Shown: in pieces, positions 36,851-49,600 of the stretch
Numbering within the stretch: position 1 is the stretch's first letter
Layout of the letters: each line of letters opens with the position of its first letter
Source of the DNA: Hormiphora californensis
Taxonomy: Eukaryota; Ctenophora; Tentaculata; Cydippida; Pleurobrachiidae
NCBI GenBank assembly: GCA_020137815.1
Contig: CM035351.1
Span: 62,001-126,000 of the forward strand
Length of the DNA: 64,000 bases
Direction of reading: 5' to 3'
The notes under the pieces: model-generated
Seen by the model: the letters and a program-made list of their open reading frames with translations, nothing else
Told to the model about the DNA's origin: nothing
Database searches by the model: none
Program-made: the position numbers and the translations under genes

Positions 36851-37660
36851 TACCAACAGGTGGTCCGGGATATAATACTAATTATAAAATGCGTTATGAA
36901 CATGAAATTCTCCCTAGAAAAAGAGAGGAGCCAGGTCGTGGTGGAAATGAAAAAGAAAGGGAGAGGTTGGAGTGGGAATTGTGGTGAAGGGAACTGGAAA
37001 GTTCCATGGAAAGTTTCCTGCGGTTCGAATAAATCTAATAACTCGATAGTTACGGGGTTTCGCGAAAAAATGTTAACATTCTGATAAACACAATTATAAT
37101 ATATTAATATTGCAGATTACCAATAGCGTCTATAAATATAACGGTTTAAAAATCCACTTATCTTGTCTCTCACATTACAATCCTATTATATCTGTTAGAG
37201 TCGGACCCGGATTTACCGGGTCTGACTATATCTCAACAAGTGCAATTAACGAGTGCAAACCTCGACCCTGCGAAGTGGTGTCCCCTGACCGGGTCTGCCG
37301 GGGAGGTGTCCAGTTATAGTGTTTGTGTTGAAATCAGCCCTCACCTCAATCCTCTGCTTTCCGTGTCTGTGGGATGTTATAAGGTCAATGATCGTAAACA
37401 TAAAGACGTGAAAAGTCTGACTAAATTCGGCATAAAATCAGAAATCCAGGGAAAATGCAGACAGCGGTTGAAAGACAGGCACATAACTTTGGGATTTAGG
37501 AGACAATATTATTTAGGAGTCACAGACGCAGGCAACATAACAAAATCTCACCTGCTAGAAAAACGGACCATGTGACGATCTCTGAAAAACGAAGACCAGT
37601 CGATTGGACTGTAGTCCCAAACAAGACATTTTAATACTACAGCTACTGTTATAGTACTCA
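36851..37660. other. Non-coding flank, no gene seen
   Basis: Normal-looking sequence resumes here. It contains a short palindrome around gtcggacccggatttaccgg (37200-37225). Short ORFs show no family resemblance. Confidence 0.5.
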
Positions 37661-37661
37661 C

Positions 37662-40600
37662 GTTAGTTTGGAAGTCCTGACACCGCCAGTGGTCTGAATT
37701 TTAGAGGCTGGTTCCAGGAAACAACTGATGAATTCAGGGAGGGAGTGCCACAACCCCGTTCTCTGGTCACACCACTCCCAGGAGAACTCTCTAGCAGGGT
37801 CACGCAGCACGCTACTACAAGATAGATCAGACATAACGGACTGGAATGAAACTGTCTTGTGGATGAGCGGCTCCTGATCTGGCTTCGTACTGAATGAATG
37901 GGTGAGAGATGGGAGTGAGATGGGAGGGTGAGAGATGGGTGGTGAGATGGGTGGTGAGATGGGTGGTGAGATGGGTGGTGAGATGGGTGGTGAGATGGGT
38001 GGGTGAGATGGATGGTGAGATGAGTGTGAGATGGGTGGGTGAGATGGGTGGGTGAGATGGGTGGGTGAGAGATGGGTGGTGAGATGGGTGGTGGGATGGG
38101 AGGGTGAGATGGGAGTGAGATGGGTGAGTGAGATGTGTGGTGAGATGGGAGTGAGATGGGTGGTGAGATTGGTGGTGAGATGGGTGGTGAGATGGGTGGT
38201 GAGATGGGTGATGAGATGGGAGTGAGATGGGAGTGAGGTTGAAACATGTAGCTGGTTGAAGTGAGGGTGAGTAACAACTCAATGTAGCAGTGAGAGGGGT
38301 GGATCAAATAGAAGTACCTGTTCTGTAGAGCATTCTGCACACTAGGATGTCTCATAAAGGTCTTCTGCATTCTGTGATTATTGGAATCATACTTGACACT
38401 GTCTGAAGACACGTTCCTCCCTCGTGATGCCTGGAGAAATGTATAGGTGTTAGTTAATTGTGCAATGAGAGATATAGGTGCTAGTTAATTGTGCAATGAG
38501 AGATATAGGTGCTAGTTAATTGTGCAATGAGAGATATAGGTGCTAGTTAATTGTGCAATGCTATGTTCATCTATTGATAATAAGTTCCCTTCCTACACAC
38601 TTCACCCCACTACCCAGAGGGGGTTTTCCTCTGTTTCTCTAGTAGAAAGAATCTAACCACTCCTTTACCCACCTGCTCCCATATATTAAATTGGGTTTGA
38701 AAATATTACTCCCCAGGTGCAATATGGAGGGAGGGGCGGGGAGATATACGGAATTTTAACAGGGTTATTATAGTATTTAGTTACACACATTACCCCTCCC
38801 TAGACAGGGGTATCTTGTACCCTTCTACACGTCATATTGAACTTTACACTACACCTTTATAACTAATGCCACACAAGATCTCTGGTCACCGAATGACTTG
38901 TTACCGTCATCTATCATATTAAACTCTTCATCTCATGATCTAATACACGCCACCAACAAATAAAGATCCCTATCTAATTCTAACACATAGTCACATGGCG
39001 GTACTACCCCCCCCCCCCCCCCTCATGGTCATGACTCATTGTAAAGTTTCCAGGACACTTCCCAAAACAAAACATGAAATTCCAGACTGCGAATAAGGCT
39101 GGCAGTGGGTGCGCGCAGCACTGCTACTAACATCTTCTACTTTCATCTCTCACTAGGTCAATTACTATGGCCTGCGCGCCAAATACAAACTCCCCGCGGC
39201 ACAACTCCTGAAGTCTCCCACTCCATGGAGCTCCAGCCTCCAAGGTCTTTACTTGGTTCTGACTTCTAACAAAGCAGGTAGCAATGAGTTGCAGGCAGAA
39301 TGTCCTGACTCCCCCTCTAACAGCCCCCTATAAACTCACGGGTGTGTGTGGGACATGTCTGTGTCCCAGATGACTCTCAGAGATGTCCGGGGCAGTAGTA
39401 AACATCACACTGTTCTCAATCATTGTAGAATTAGACATGGGCGTAACGGCAGGGGTTTTGGGTGGTGGGGCTGGGGTGAAGAGTTGGTGAGGTTTCAGGT
39501 CAGGAGCAATGCATCGTCTAATAGGAAACTCTTCATTTATCTTGGGATCCACTAACACGAAACTGGGGGGAGGGGGATGAGAAATGTGGGGATTAGAAAT
39601 GAGGGGGTTAGAAACATATTGGGAAACTGGGAGGGGTGGAGGGAGGGCGAGAAACATATTGGGTAGGGCCAATTTTTGGCAAATTTCACAGTATCAGAAT
39701 AGGAGCAAGGAGGGGAGTATAACTGTATAACTAGAAATTTGTTTTGTTCAAACACAAAAGACGGTCTTATAGCTAGGCAACTAGAACTAAATACTCACTA
39801 TGGGTCAAAGTAGATCCAGTATGCTTGGTTATTGTATACAACAGTTACTCTAGTTTTACCCTCACTAAAGGCTCCCTCCATGATATCTATAGTATCGGGC
39901 TGGAAGCGGACCCAGACCGTATCACTTCCCTGGTGCTCCCATATAACACCACCTGTGGACGGGATAGTTTAGGGAGATATTGGATTAGATATTGGTTTAG
40001 ATATTGGGTATTGGATATTGGATATTGGATATGTTGGAACTTGGACACTGGACAGTGGACACTCTCAAAACCCATCAAATAGATGGGGGCGGGGGGGGGG
40101 GGGGGTGATATAACATGGTCAGTATTTATAGGATGCCCCCTCCTAACCTGATAAAGTTGCAGCCTTCTTGATGGTGGGTGGGGTAGGTGTGGAGGCTGCA
40201 TTGGGACTATTATCTACTGCACGTGTTGCAGGAGCAGCCCCTCTAGTAGAGACACCTGGGGATACCGTCCCTGCTGATCTTTGTATCCTCTGAACCTTTC
40301 TCTGTTTCCCAGTAGCTGTGTTTGTCTGTACTCTGCTCTTGGTGTTGACGCTGAACCTGCGGCGATATCTGCATGTTCAGTATTAGCATCATAGTGAACA
40401 ACAGTAGCGGGGGGGGGGGGGGGGAATAACATTCACATTGTAGAGAGGTGAAGAGAAAACTGAACCGGGGAAATATTACCAACACACACACACACACAAA
40501 CTGAAGCAGGAAGGGGCAGGGTACAGGAATGTTAAAGGGAGTATTACCTGGTATTGTCAATGTTAAGAATAACACAGGCAGTCCCATGTTGCAGGTAAGC

Positions 40601-43600
40601 AGTTTCTAGTTTACTGCTCTGCTCTGTTCCGTAGTCGCTCCATATATTGTCATCAGTCAGCCACTGCCACACTGGCACCTGCACCTGGTCAGAGAGAGAG
40701 TGGGTGTTAGAGGGGTAGTAGGTGGAGGGGGAGAGGATCTGTCAACCACTGCCACACCGGTACCTGCACCTGGACAGAGAGAGGGGGGTTAGAGGGTGTA
40801 CCTGCACCTAGAGAGACGGTGGGTTAGAGGGAGAGTGGGTTACTGTCAACCACTGCCACACCGGTACCTGCACCTGGAGGAAGAGAGGGGGGGTAAGAGG
40901 GGTAGTAGAGGGGGGTTAGAGGGCAGGTTAGAGGGAGATGGGGTTACTGGGTCAGCTGTGTGGAAGGGAGATCGGTTAGCTGGGTAGACACTGCACCTAC
41001 CTGTACAGTCACACTCTCTTCCCCCGCTGTTTCATATAACACCTACCTGTACAGTCACACTCTCTTCCCCCGCTGTTTCATATAATTTGTTGATTTCATC
41101 GACTGCAGGCATCCAGTTCCCAACGGGGCGGGATGCAGACCTCTTCACGATCTTGTCATAAACCAACTTGAACCTCCCTATCCTCCTGCTGGCTCCACTA
41201 GAGAGAGATTTAACTGTACAGGTCTGGAAGTCAACAAGGTATCCAGGATGGGCTGAATCCGCTCCTTTCATACTCATCCTGCTTTCACCACGCAGGTAGA
41301 TGGCATCAATAACTGGGGGGAGAATTAGAAATGTGAGGTAGGGGGGAGTGGAGAATTAGAAGAGTGTTGCTCCAGTGTTGCCATGGATACAATTAGTAGA
41401 GTTGTGTTTTCAGATTGTCCTGTAAACCACCCCCTGTTTAAAACCCCTGCTGTGTACCGGGAGGATTTGTTTTTAGCCCTACCTTCATTTTGTTTCGGAT
41501 CGTATGGGTACCAGTTATCGTTATCCCCCATCCAATGCCACATGAGAATGTCCTGACTAGAGGACATGACTTCTGGAGAGGGCAGATCGATCCAACCCGA
41601 GGGGAACACCCTGTTATAAACTGCCAACACCTCTTTAGATATTTCGTGAAATATCACATCACGTTCTATGGACATTATCACACGCTTTAACAAACCTAGA
41701 ACAAGAATGAAACAGATTTAGCTAACCTGAAACAGGAATGAAACAGTTCTTATATCACAGACCATTGGTTTTATGATCAGAAGTTTCCCAGTACTTACCG
41801 CTGTATTTCATAACTACACTTTGCAGTATTTGAGCGATCTGGCGGTGAGGTACCTTCCTCCCCTCTGTTAGATGCGGAGAGAGAACAAGACAGTCAACAC
41901 CCTGACTAGCAGCTCCAACGATTAGCAGGGCTATCTTCCTCTTTAGAAGGTGGGCTTCTTCTTTAGTTAGACTGGTACTATCTCTACCTTTCTTTAACTA
42001 AACGGGGGGGGGGGGGCAATTAGTTAGACTCGTACTATCTCTACCTTTCTTTAACTAGGAGAGGGGGGGGGGCAATTAGTGCAAGTAGCAAAAGAGCCAG
42101 ATAAAGTACATTGAGTAACAATTGAAACAGGGGAGATGGTATTGACTATAAAGTACCTTAGGTAGGGGAGTAACAGAGAAGACGTCAAATTACCTTAGGT
42201 AGGGGAGTAACAGAGAAGACGTCAAATTACCTTTGGTAAGGGAGTAACAGAGAAGACGTCGAGATGTTCAGGTTTCTGAAGGAGCATGTAGTTGCGTTGT
42301 TGAGATTCTCTGAACACAGCCACTCCACTGTTAATCTGAACCTCTGTAGGACCTAGCAAACCCAACTTGCCACTCCGCTTGTGGCTCTTTACAGCACTAA
42401 AACAGAGAGGGGAGTTACTACTGGTAGTGTGATACACAACTAATTGATTAATAATCACTCAATTTACAATTAGTCGCTAATTGCTCAGTGTCTCACACTA
42501 TAACTATATCTCCCTTCCCACTCACCCGTCTACATCGTCTACACAAGTGTAGTAGTTGCTACGTCGTATAAACTCTTCCAGCGGCCCAATACCCCCTGTC
42601 CTCCATTCTCCCCCGGGACTATCCGGGTGGGCGGGTACAAATACACCCGGCCGGTACCCACTCCTTTGCAGGTGGAGACACACCTAAATGATAGGGAGGG
42701 AGGCTGTTAGATATAAACTATATAGGGGAGGGAGGCTGTTAGATGGGGGGATGTTTGCTAGATTGTTGCACATATTGGACTATAGCAACTAATTCACCTG
42801 TATCGGGTCTGTATTAATGACATTGATCTCAGTGGACTTGTAACGTGGAAGGGGTGGCTCCTGAAGGACCCCCTTGTCCATTATAACATGTTTGGAGGTC
42901 TTATTGGGCAGGTGGACATGCCCCCCAGTGGTAGGTAGTGTATAATTCCCCCTCGTTACTGCCTCTCTGGTCCCCATCATAACACCCACTAACAGACTCC
43001 TCATCCTCTTTACCTGGTAACAAATAGAGTTCTGGAGTTCAGAGTTAGGAGATAATAGTGAGGGGACACACACGAGACAACAGTGTTGGTAATTTGGGAA
43101 GGTATTATAGGTCCATGGGAAGTATACCTTAGCATTAGCTTTATAGAACTCGAACCAGGTTCTCCATTGTTGGCTATCAACAGCGGACCAATCAGGTGAG
43201 TTCTGGTCTAACAAGACATTCTCCCAGCACCTAGGAAGTTAGTATGAACTAATTGAGAAACAGTACCTGTATTAGGAAGTTATAATGAACTAATTGAGAA
43301 ACGGAGCATGCAACTAAATTACTTTTATCTAATCGACCCACTCACCCCCTGCCCTGGTGCCCCAGCAACACCAGACACTAACCGTTCGAAGTCCTCCTGG
43401 ATTGGTGGTCGTCTGGTGGCCCTCTTGTTGCTATCTGTGAAGCTATAGAACTGTGTCTGATCAGCTCCAGGTGCTGTTAGGTCTGCATCCTCCCAGACAC
43501 TGCTATCTTTAGTGGAGTACCGACACCACCTCAACTCAGCTGTGTGAAGTGGGTTAAATTTCGGGTCTGAGACTCTCAGTTTGTTCAGACACTCAGACTG

Positions 43601-46600
43601 AGAGTCTGAACAAATCAACTTTGGAAAACTTTGGAAACACAAATTGATCAATATCTAGTTGGGACTGATCAACACCAGTAAAACAGCTCCAGCAACAGAT
43701 AACCTGTCAACTTGTAACTTGTAACTTGTCAACTCCTTACCAGATGTTGCTGCGGGAATGTTGTGGATAGAGGGAGGGAGGGCAGGCGGAGAGTTCACCC
43801 TGACATTAGCATTGGTTCTCTGAAACAAGGTAGTAAATCAGACAGATATACAATCAGACTTAACTACTAGATCTTGTTCCCAACAATTAACACCCAAACA
43901 AACAAACAAACAAACAAACAAACAAACAAACAAACAAACAAACAAACAACCAAACAAACAAACAAACACCCAAACAAACAAACAAACAAACAAACAAACA
44001 ACCAAACAAACAAACACCCAAACAAACCAAACAACACTCAACACCTCGTGTGTGAACCTACCAAGGGTGTGAACCTAGAGGGTGTCATTGCAGTTCCAGT
44101 GTTAACAACATCTCTCCTCTGGTGGGTGACCTGATAAACGGGTGCTACCTCCTCCTCTACAGTAGGGGTATATTGCTCCCTAACTACTGTACAATATTCC
44201 TGCTCATAGGAGGGCTCAGCAACAACTACCGGTGAGGGTTGCTTGGTGGGAGGGGAGCGGGGAGGGGGTTCGTGGTAGACAGAGGAACAATCTGTATAGG
44301 CCGTCTCATCGATCACTGGAGGAACGGGAGGGGGTTAGAACTAGGAGCAACAAGGGGGATGTTGTTAGAACTAGGAGCAACAATAGTAGATTATAGATAG
44401 TTCAAATCTTGACATTAACCTCTTCACTTATGAAACTAAGCGGTATAAGAATAAGTCTAAAGTCGTTACTTACAGTATTCCCCGGTTAGATGGTTAAATG
44501 TGTCATTAGTTTTGTGTTGTTCCTCGGTGTTGGGAGAGATACAGGAAATATCCTCCAGCGGCGTTTTTAGGGACATGTCGTATAGTGTCTGAGAGGTGGT
44601 GAGGGGTGAGAAGGGGTAGTGAGACAGGGTCGAACATTGCAAGGTGGTAGTTATTAGTCAACTCAGACCTTACTACATAACAACAAGAGGGGGGCAACTA
44701 AAAACAGGAAACGAGCTCAGTATACAGTAGTATACACCAAAAGAAAGGATTAACTGCAACCAAGGGCATGTACAAGGGGGGGGGGAGGGGGCACCGCAGT
44801 AACCCACCAGCAGGAAATGCACTAATATAGTACACATATATATTCAATAGTACAATATTACCACAGGCACCACTTCCAACTGTGTGTGGGCCCAACAAAG
44901 GTAGCTTTGAACAAGAACAGCTATAGCCATGATTAGGACTGACCTACTACTAATTATTAGTTAATTAATTACCTTTGTAGGACTGGTATCGTGCACGTTA
45001 TCTCCCTCTTCCTCTTCTCTCAGGGCCTCTGTGGTACTAACGAACATCCCTTCTCCACCCCCACCTCATATAGAAATATACCGGAATATTATATTGCGTT
45101 TATGTGTGTGTCTGTAACTTGTGTAAACACTCGTGGAAAGACACATAGGAAAGACATACTAAGGCACATTTTATATGCAGTGTGGTGAATTATTGAATTA
45201 CAACATTAAGAAATGTGTAAATTTACTACTAATATAACATATGTCCGGTAGTTACCTATTGTTTCATCTAAACTACTACTAATATAACATGTCTACACTA
45301 CACTAATATAACGAATAACATGTCCCGGGACTGTACCTATTGTTTCATCGGCCTCCTCCTCCTCCTGATCCTTAGTAGGGGTATATCTACCAGGAGTGAA
45401 GGCCTGGGTCATAGCAGTATCGTTTAGATTAGGAGGGATACTTTTAAATGTATCATCTTCTATTGCAGTCATCTCCTTTGTATCTACAGGACTTTCATTC
45501 TTGGAGGGGAAAACAGGGTAGTTGGTAGAGTATTGAGAGAATGGAAGGGGAGATCCAGGAGTGTTGTTATATTGGGATAGTTGGTAGATGGGAGTGTTGG
45601 GAGAATTGGAGGAGTGTTATATTGGGATAAAATAGTAGTGGCATTGAGTGTGTGTGTCAGTGCAAGTGTGGGTACATGTAAGAGTTATACTCCGGTGGCT
45701 GAACAGATCAATGCGCAATGAAACAATAAAGTGAAACAATGAAATGAAATAATGAATACAACTGTATTTAGATCAACTGTACAACAAGTACAACACATAA
45801 AACATGATAAATGAGGGACTGGTGAGGGATGATAACCAAGGAAACAAGAGTTATGTGAGAGATGAGTACACACTCTCTACCTCAATTTTCTTTTTTCCTC
45901 CTCCTACTGCAGCACCCTTCTTCCCCTTCTTCCCTCTCTTGCCACCCTGAGCCTGCAATTTCTCCGATTTTATCTGAAACAAAGAGATGATATCATTTTG
46001 ACACACGGTACCACTTAAGTTACAAATCAAGTAACCGGAGTAACTGCATGGAGAACTTACAAAAATCTTCCCGAAGTCAGCTCCTTCATAACGAAGTGGT
46101 TTTGTGTAGTTGGTGCTGTCAACTAATTCCTCCAGGGTGCACTGCATCTCTCCCAAGAAATCTGCCTTGGTAATGTCATCATTGTAATCATCTATATCCC
46201 AGACTTTGAAAATCAGCTCCTGCTCTTCAAATGGGTCATAATCCAGTGTTATAGTTTCCTTGAATTTGGGATTTAGCTCGTTATCGATACACTCTGTTCG
46301 GCCCAGCTGGATAGGAAGAAGGTGGTTAGTAACTTCTTGATTCAAGTTTCCACTGGTTACTAACCCCTCTTATCTTCCCCTTATTGATTGTTGCATGTCA
46401 TAGGGGAGGAGGCACATAGGTCCGATGCTGAGTAATGACAGAACACCTAGGGGTGGATAACCACGAGTCCTAAAAAGACTGGCTGTATTTTATGTACGGT
46501 GGCAAACGTGGGCTAAAGTGTGTAGTGAACCACTGAACATGCACCACTCTGCCTTCTATAGGCTTAGTGGAACAAACCAGTTGTAAATTATGCACTCAGA

Positions 46601-49600
46601 GTCCTTCAGTTCAACTCCCATTTTATGTTGTCCTGGCTAACTCTAGAGAGATCCAAATTCCTTGCTAGTGACTCATGTTACTACGGCCACAAATTCGTTA
46701 TAAAATCTCTTCTACCCAGCGCCAGCTGGAAGTGTAGTAGAGTCGGTTCGCCGCCTTTATTTCTAATGCTATGATTGTCTTGTCTGTGGAGTCACGCCTG
46801 CAGACGTAAATGCAGTGAAAGAAAAATAATGATGGAAAGTTTTTATAAGGATATTAGCCAAACGTTCATTGGAACTCTAAACTGTCGTACCTTACGTACA
46901 GTCGAACGGCAAGAGGAGCTGGCTTATAAGTTCTGCAATAGCAAACTTGGTGTACTCGCAATTCAAGAACATCGGATAGTGCATGCACCGGGTGAGGTTA
47001 TACGCATTACTCCGGCTGGGTCAGACTGCATCCTCTTAACATCTACAGCCGAGAGAAACCAGAGAGGGGCTTCAGTGGGGGGCGTGGGGATCGCCATGAG
47101 GGCGGCGGCGTGGAAGCTGATTACGGAGAAGGAGGTTGTTTCACCTCGCATCCTAAAGGTTACGTTTGCAGGAAACCCTCGTTTCACTGTAGTCTCTGTG
47201 TATTCACCAACTGAGGGCTACAGCAGAGATGAAGTAGAGAAGTTTCACCATGACCTAAGGGATTGTATAAACACTATCCCTGCCCACAATCTAGTGGTCG
47301 TGGCGGGAGATTTCAATGCGAAACTCGGCTGGTCGGATTCCCCCTCAGGATGGTACTACCACAAGAGCACTAGCCCTAATGGACTCTGTCTGAAGGAGAC
47401 TCTACGAGAGGCGAATATGGAGGTTGCTAATGTACGTTTTCAGAAACGGAAATGCCGCCTCTGGACACACCTTTCGGACGGTACTCTCAGTAAATCCACC
47501 AAGGACTATATACTAGTGCGTAGGAAATGGCGGAACAGTATCAAGGACGCCGATGTGTCTGAGATATTTAGTTCTCTCGGATCGGACCATAGGGCGGTCA
47601 CTGTTAAACTGAAGCTAACACTGCGGAAACGTAAAACACCCCCGGGGAGGACCTCTTACTGCTACGAAGAGCTGAAATCTAGCCCAGAACTGCAGGAGAG
47701 GTTCTCTGTGGAGGTGCATAACCGCTTCGCAGTGTTAGATTCAGCCATAGAAAACAGGGAAGATGCGACCGAGCGATATGGATGTCTAGTTGAAGCTGTT
47801 GGGCAGACGAGCAAAGCCCTACTGGGGAAGAAGCGAAAGAGGATCAGAGACGTGGTGGCTGATGATTTCAGGGTTAAACGAGCAAGGGAAAATGTGGAGA
47901 CTGCAAGCCAGCAGTACCATTCTGCCCCATCTGAGGAAACCTTGGATAGAATCGGAACCGCGAAGGAGGACTTACAGAATGCGTACCAAAATGTGCACTC
48001 TGAAATTCTGGAGAACAAGATTAGTAAGGTTGAGGTTGCTACTAAGCACGCCAAGACCAGGGAAAGCTGGAGGTTGATCAACGAAATTTCGGGACGACAC
48101 CAGCGAGAGCAAAGTCAGATTGAGGGTGACTCAGCCGATGATAGAGTTGAGATATGGTACAACCATTTCAAGACCCTACTTGGGACACAGGCTGAATCGA
48201 CTGATGGAGATCTGGAAATTCCGGAGATTCACCCTCCTGGCCCAATCGAAGTTGGCCCCTTTACCCGAGACGAGCTGAAGTCAGCGAAGTCTAGACTGAA
48301 GGAAGCCAAGGCGTTTGGGGATGACTCAATCCCTCCAGAAGTACTAAAGAGATGCGATGTAGATGACATTGTACTGGAGTTCTGTAACGGAGCACTAAAT
48401 GGGGAAGGAGTTCCGGATCAGTGGCGTGTAAGCAACCTGATCCCAGTCCCAAAAAAGGGCGACCTTTCAAAACCCGGAAACTACCGTGGGATAGCTCTGA
48501 CTTCGATTGTAGCTAAAACGCTAAATCGGATGATCCTCCACAGAATTAGGCCCCATGTGGAAACTCTGCTCAGTGATAATCAGAACGGGTTCAGGGAAGG
48601 CCGATCCACTACTAATCATGTTCTCACTTTGAGGCGGATTCTTGAAGGTGCGAGGGCAAAGAACCTTCCTGTTGCGATGGTATTTATAGATTTCTGTAAA
48701 GCCTTCGACAGCATCAACAGGAAATCTTTGATGAAGATTCTCAGAGCGTATGGGATCCCAGCACGGATAGTGGACCTTATATCTTGGCTCTACACAAACA
48801 CAAGGGCAAAGGTCATTACCGCTGATGGAGAATCTGCTCTCTTTGAAATTGTTGCCGGGGTGTTACAGGGCGATACGCTCGCACCCTATTTGTTCATAAT
48901 AGCACTGGACTACTGCATCAGTACGGCACTCTCGAGGCACCCGGAGATTGGTTTCACCATCCAACCAGCACGGGGTACCAGATCTCGACCGATTGAGGCT
49001 CAACGGGTATCGGATACGGAGTTTGCTGACGATCTAGCGCTCCTTGCCGACTCTACTGAACAACTTGGAACTCTGCTCAAGGAGGTGGAAACCGTGTGTG
49101 GCCAAATTGGCCTCCGTTGTAACCTTGGTAAGACAGAATTCCTGACAGAGGGCATCGATAACCCAGGGCAGTTAACATCTCTGTCGGGAGAGAGCATCAA
49201 GAGGGTACAGGACTTCAAGTATCTTGGTAGTTGGATCGCGGACTCCACCCGGGACATTAACACCAGAAAGGCTAAAGCATGGGTGGCATGTCATAAACTC
49301 AAGAAGATCTGGAACTCGAGTCTTAAAGATGAGCTAAAGGTCCGATTGTTTGTGGCATGTGTAGAATCTGTTCTGCTGTACGGCTGTGAGACTTGGACTC
49401 TTACTAGGGACCAAGAGCGTAGTCTAAACGGCACCTACACTCGAATGCTCAGGATGGCACTGAATAAAAACCAGTATCTCCTGAGGATGACCAACTGCGA
49501 GCTGTATGGAGACCTACCGATTCTCAGCACCAAAATAGCAGAGAGACGCCTGAGACATGCTGGCCACGCGTTTAGACACCCAGAGCTAACACTTCACTCA

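Noticed and set aside
32145-36875. Gly-, Lys-, Phe- and Pro-rich ORFs up to ~230 codons
   Set aside because: They are made of homopolymer runs in a probable assembly-artefact region, open on both strands and in several frames.
37827-38412. His/Ser/Pro-repeat ORFs on the minus strand
   Set aside because: They read through an intron minisatellite. Only the first ~37 codons (exon 38430-38318) and the last exon are genuine coding sequence.
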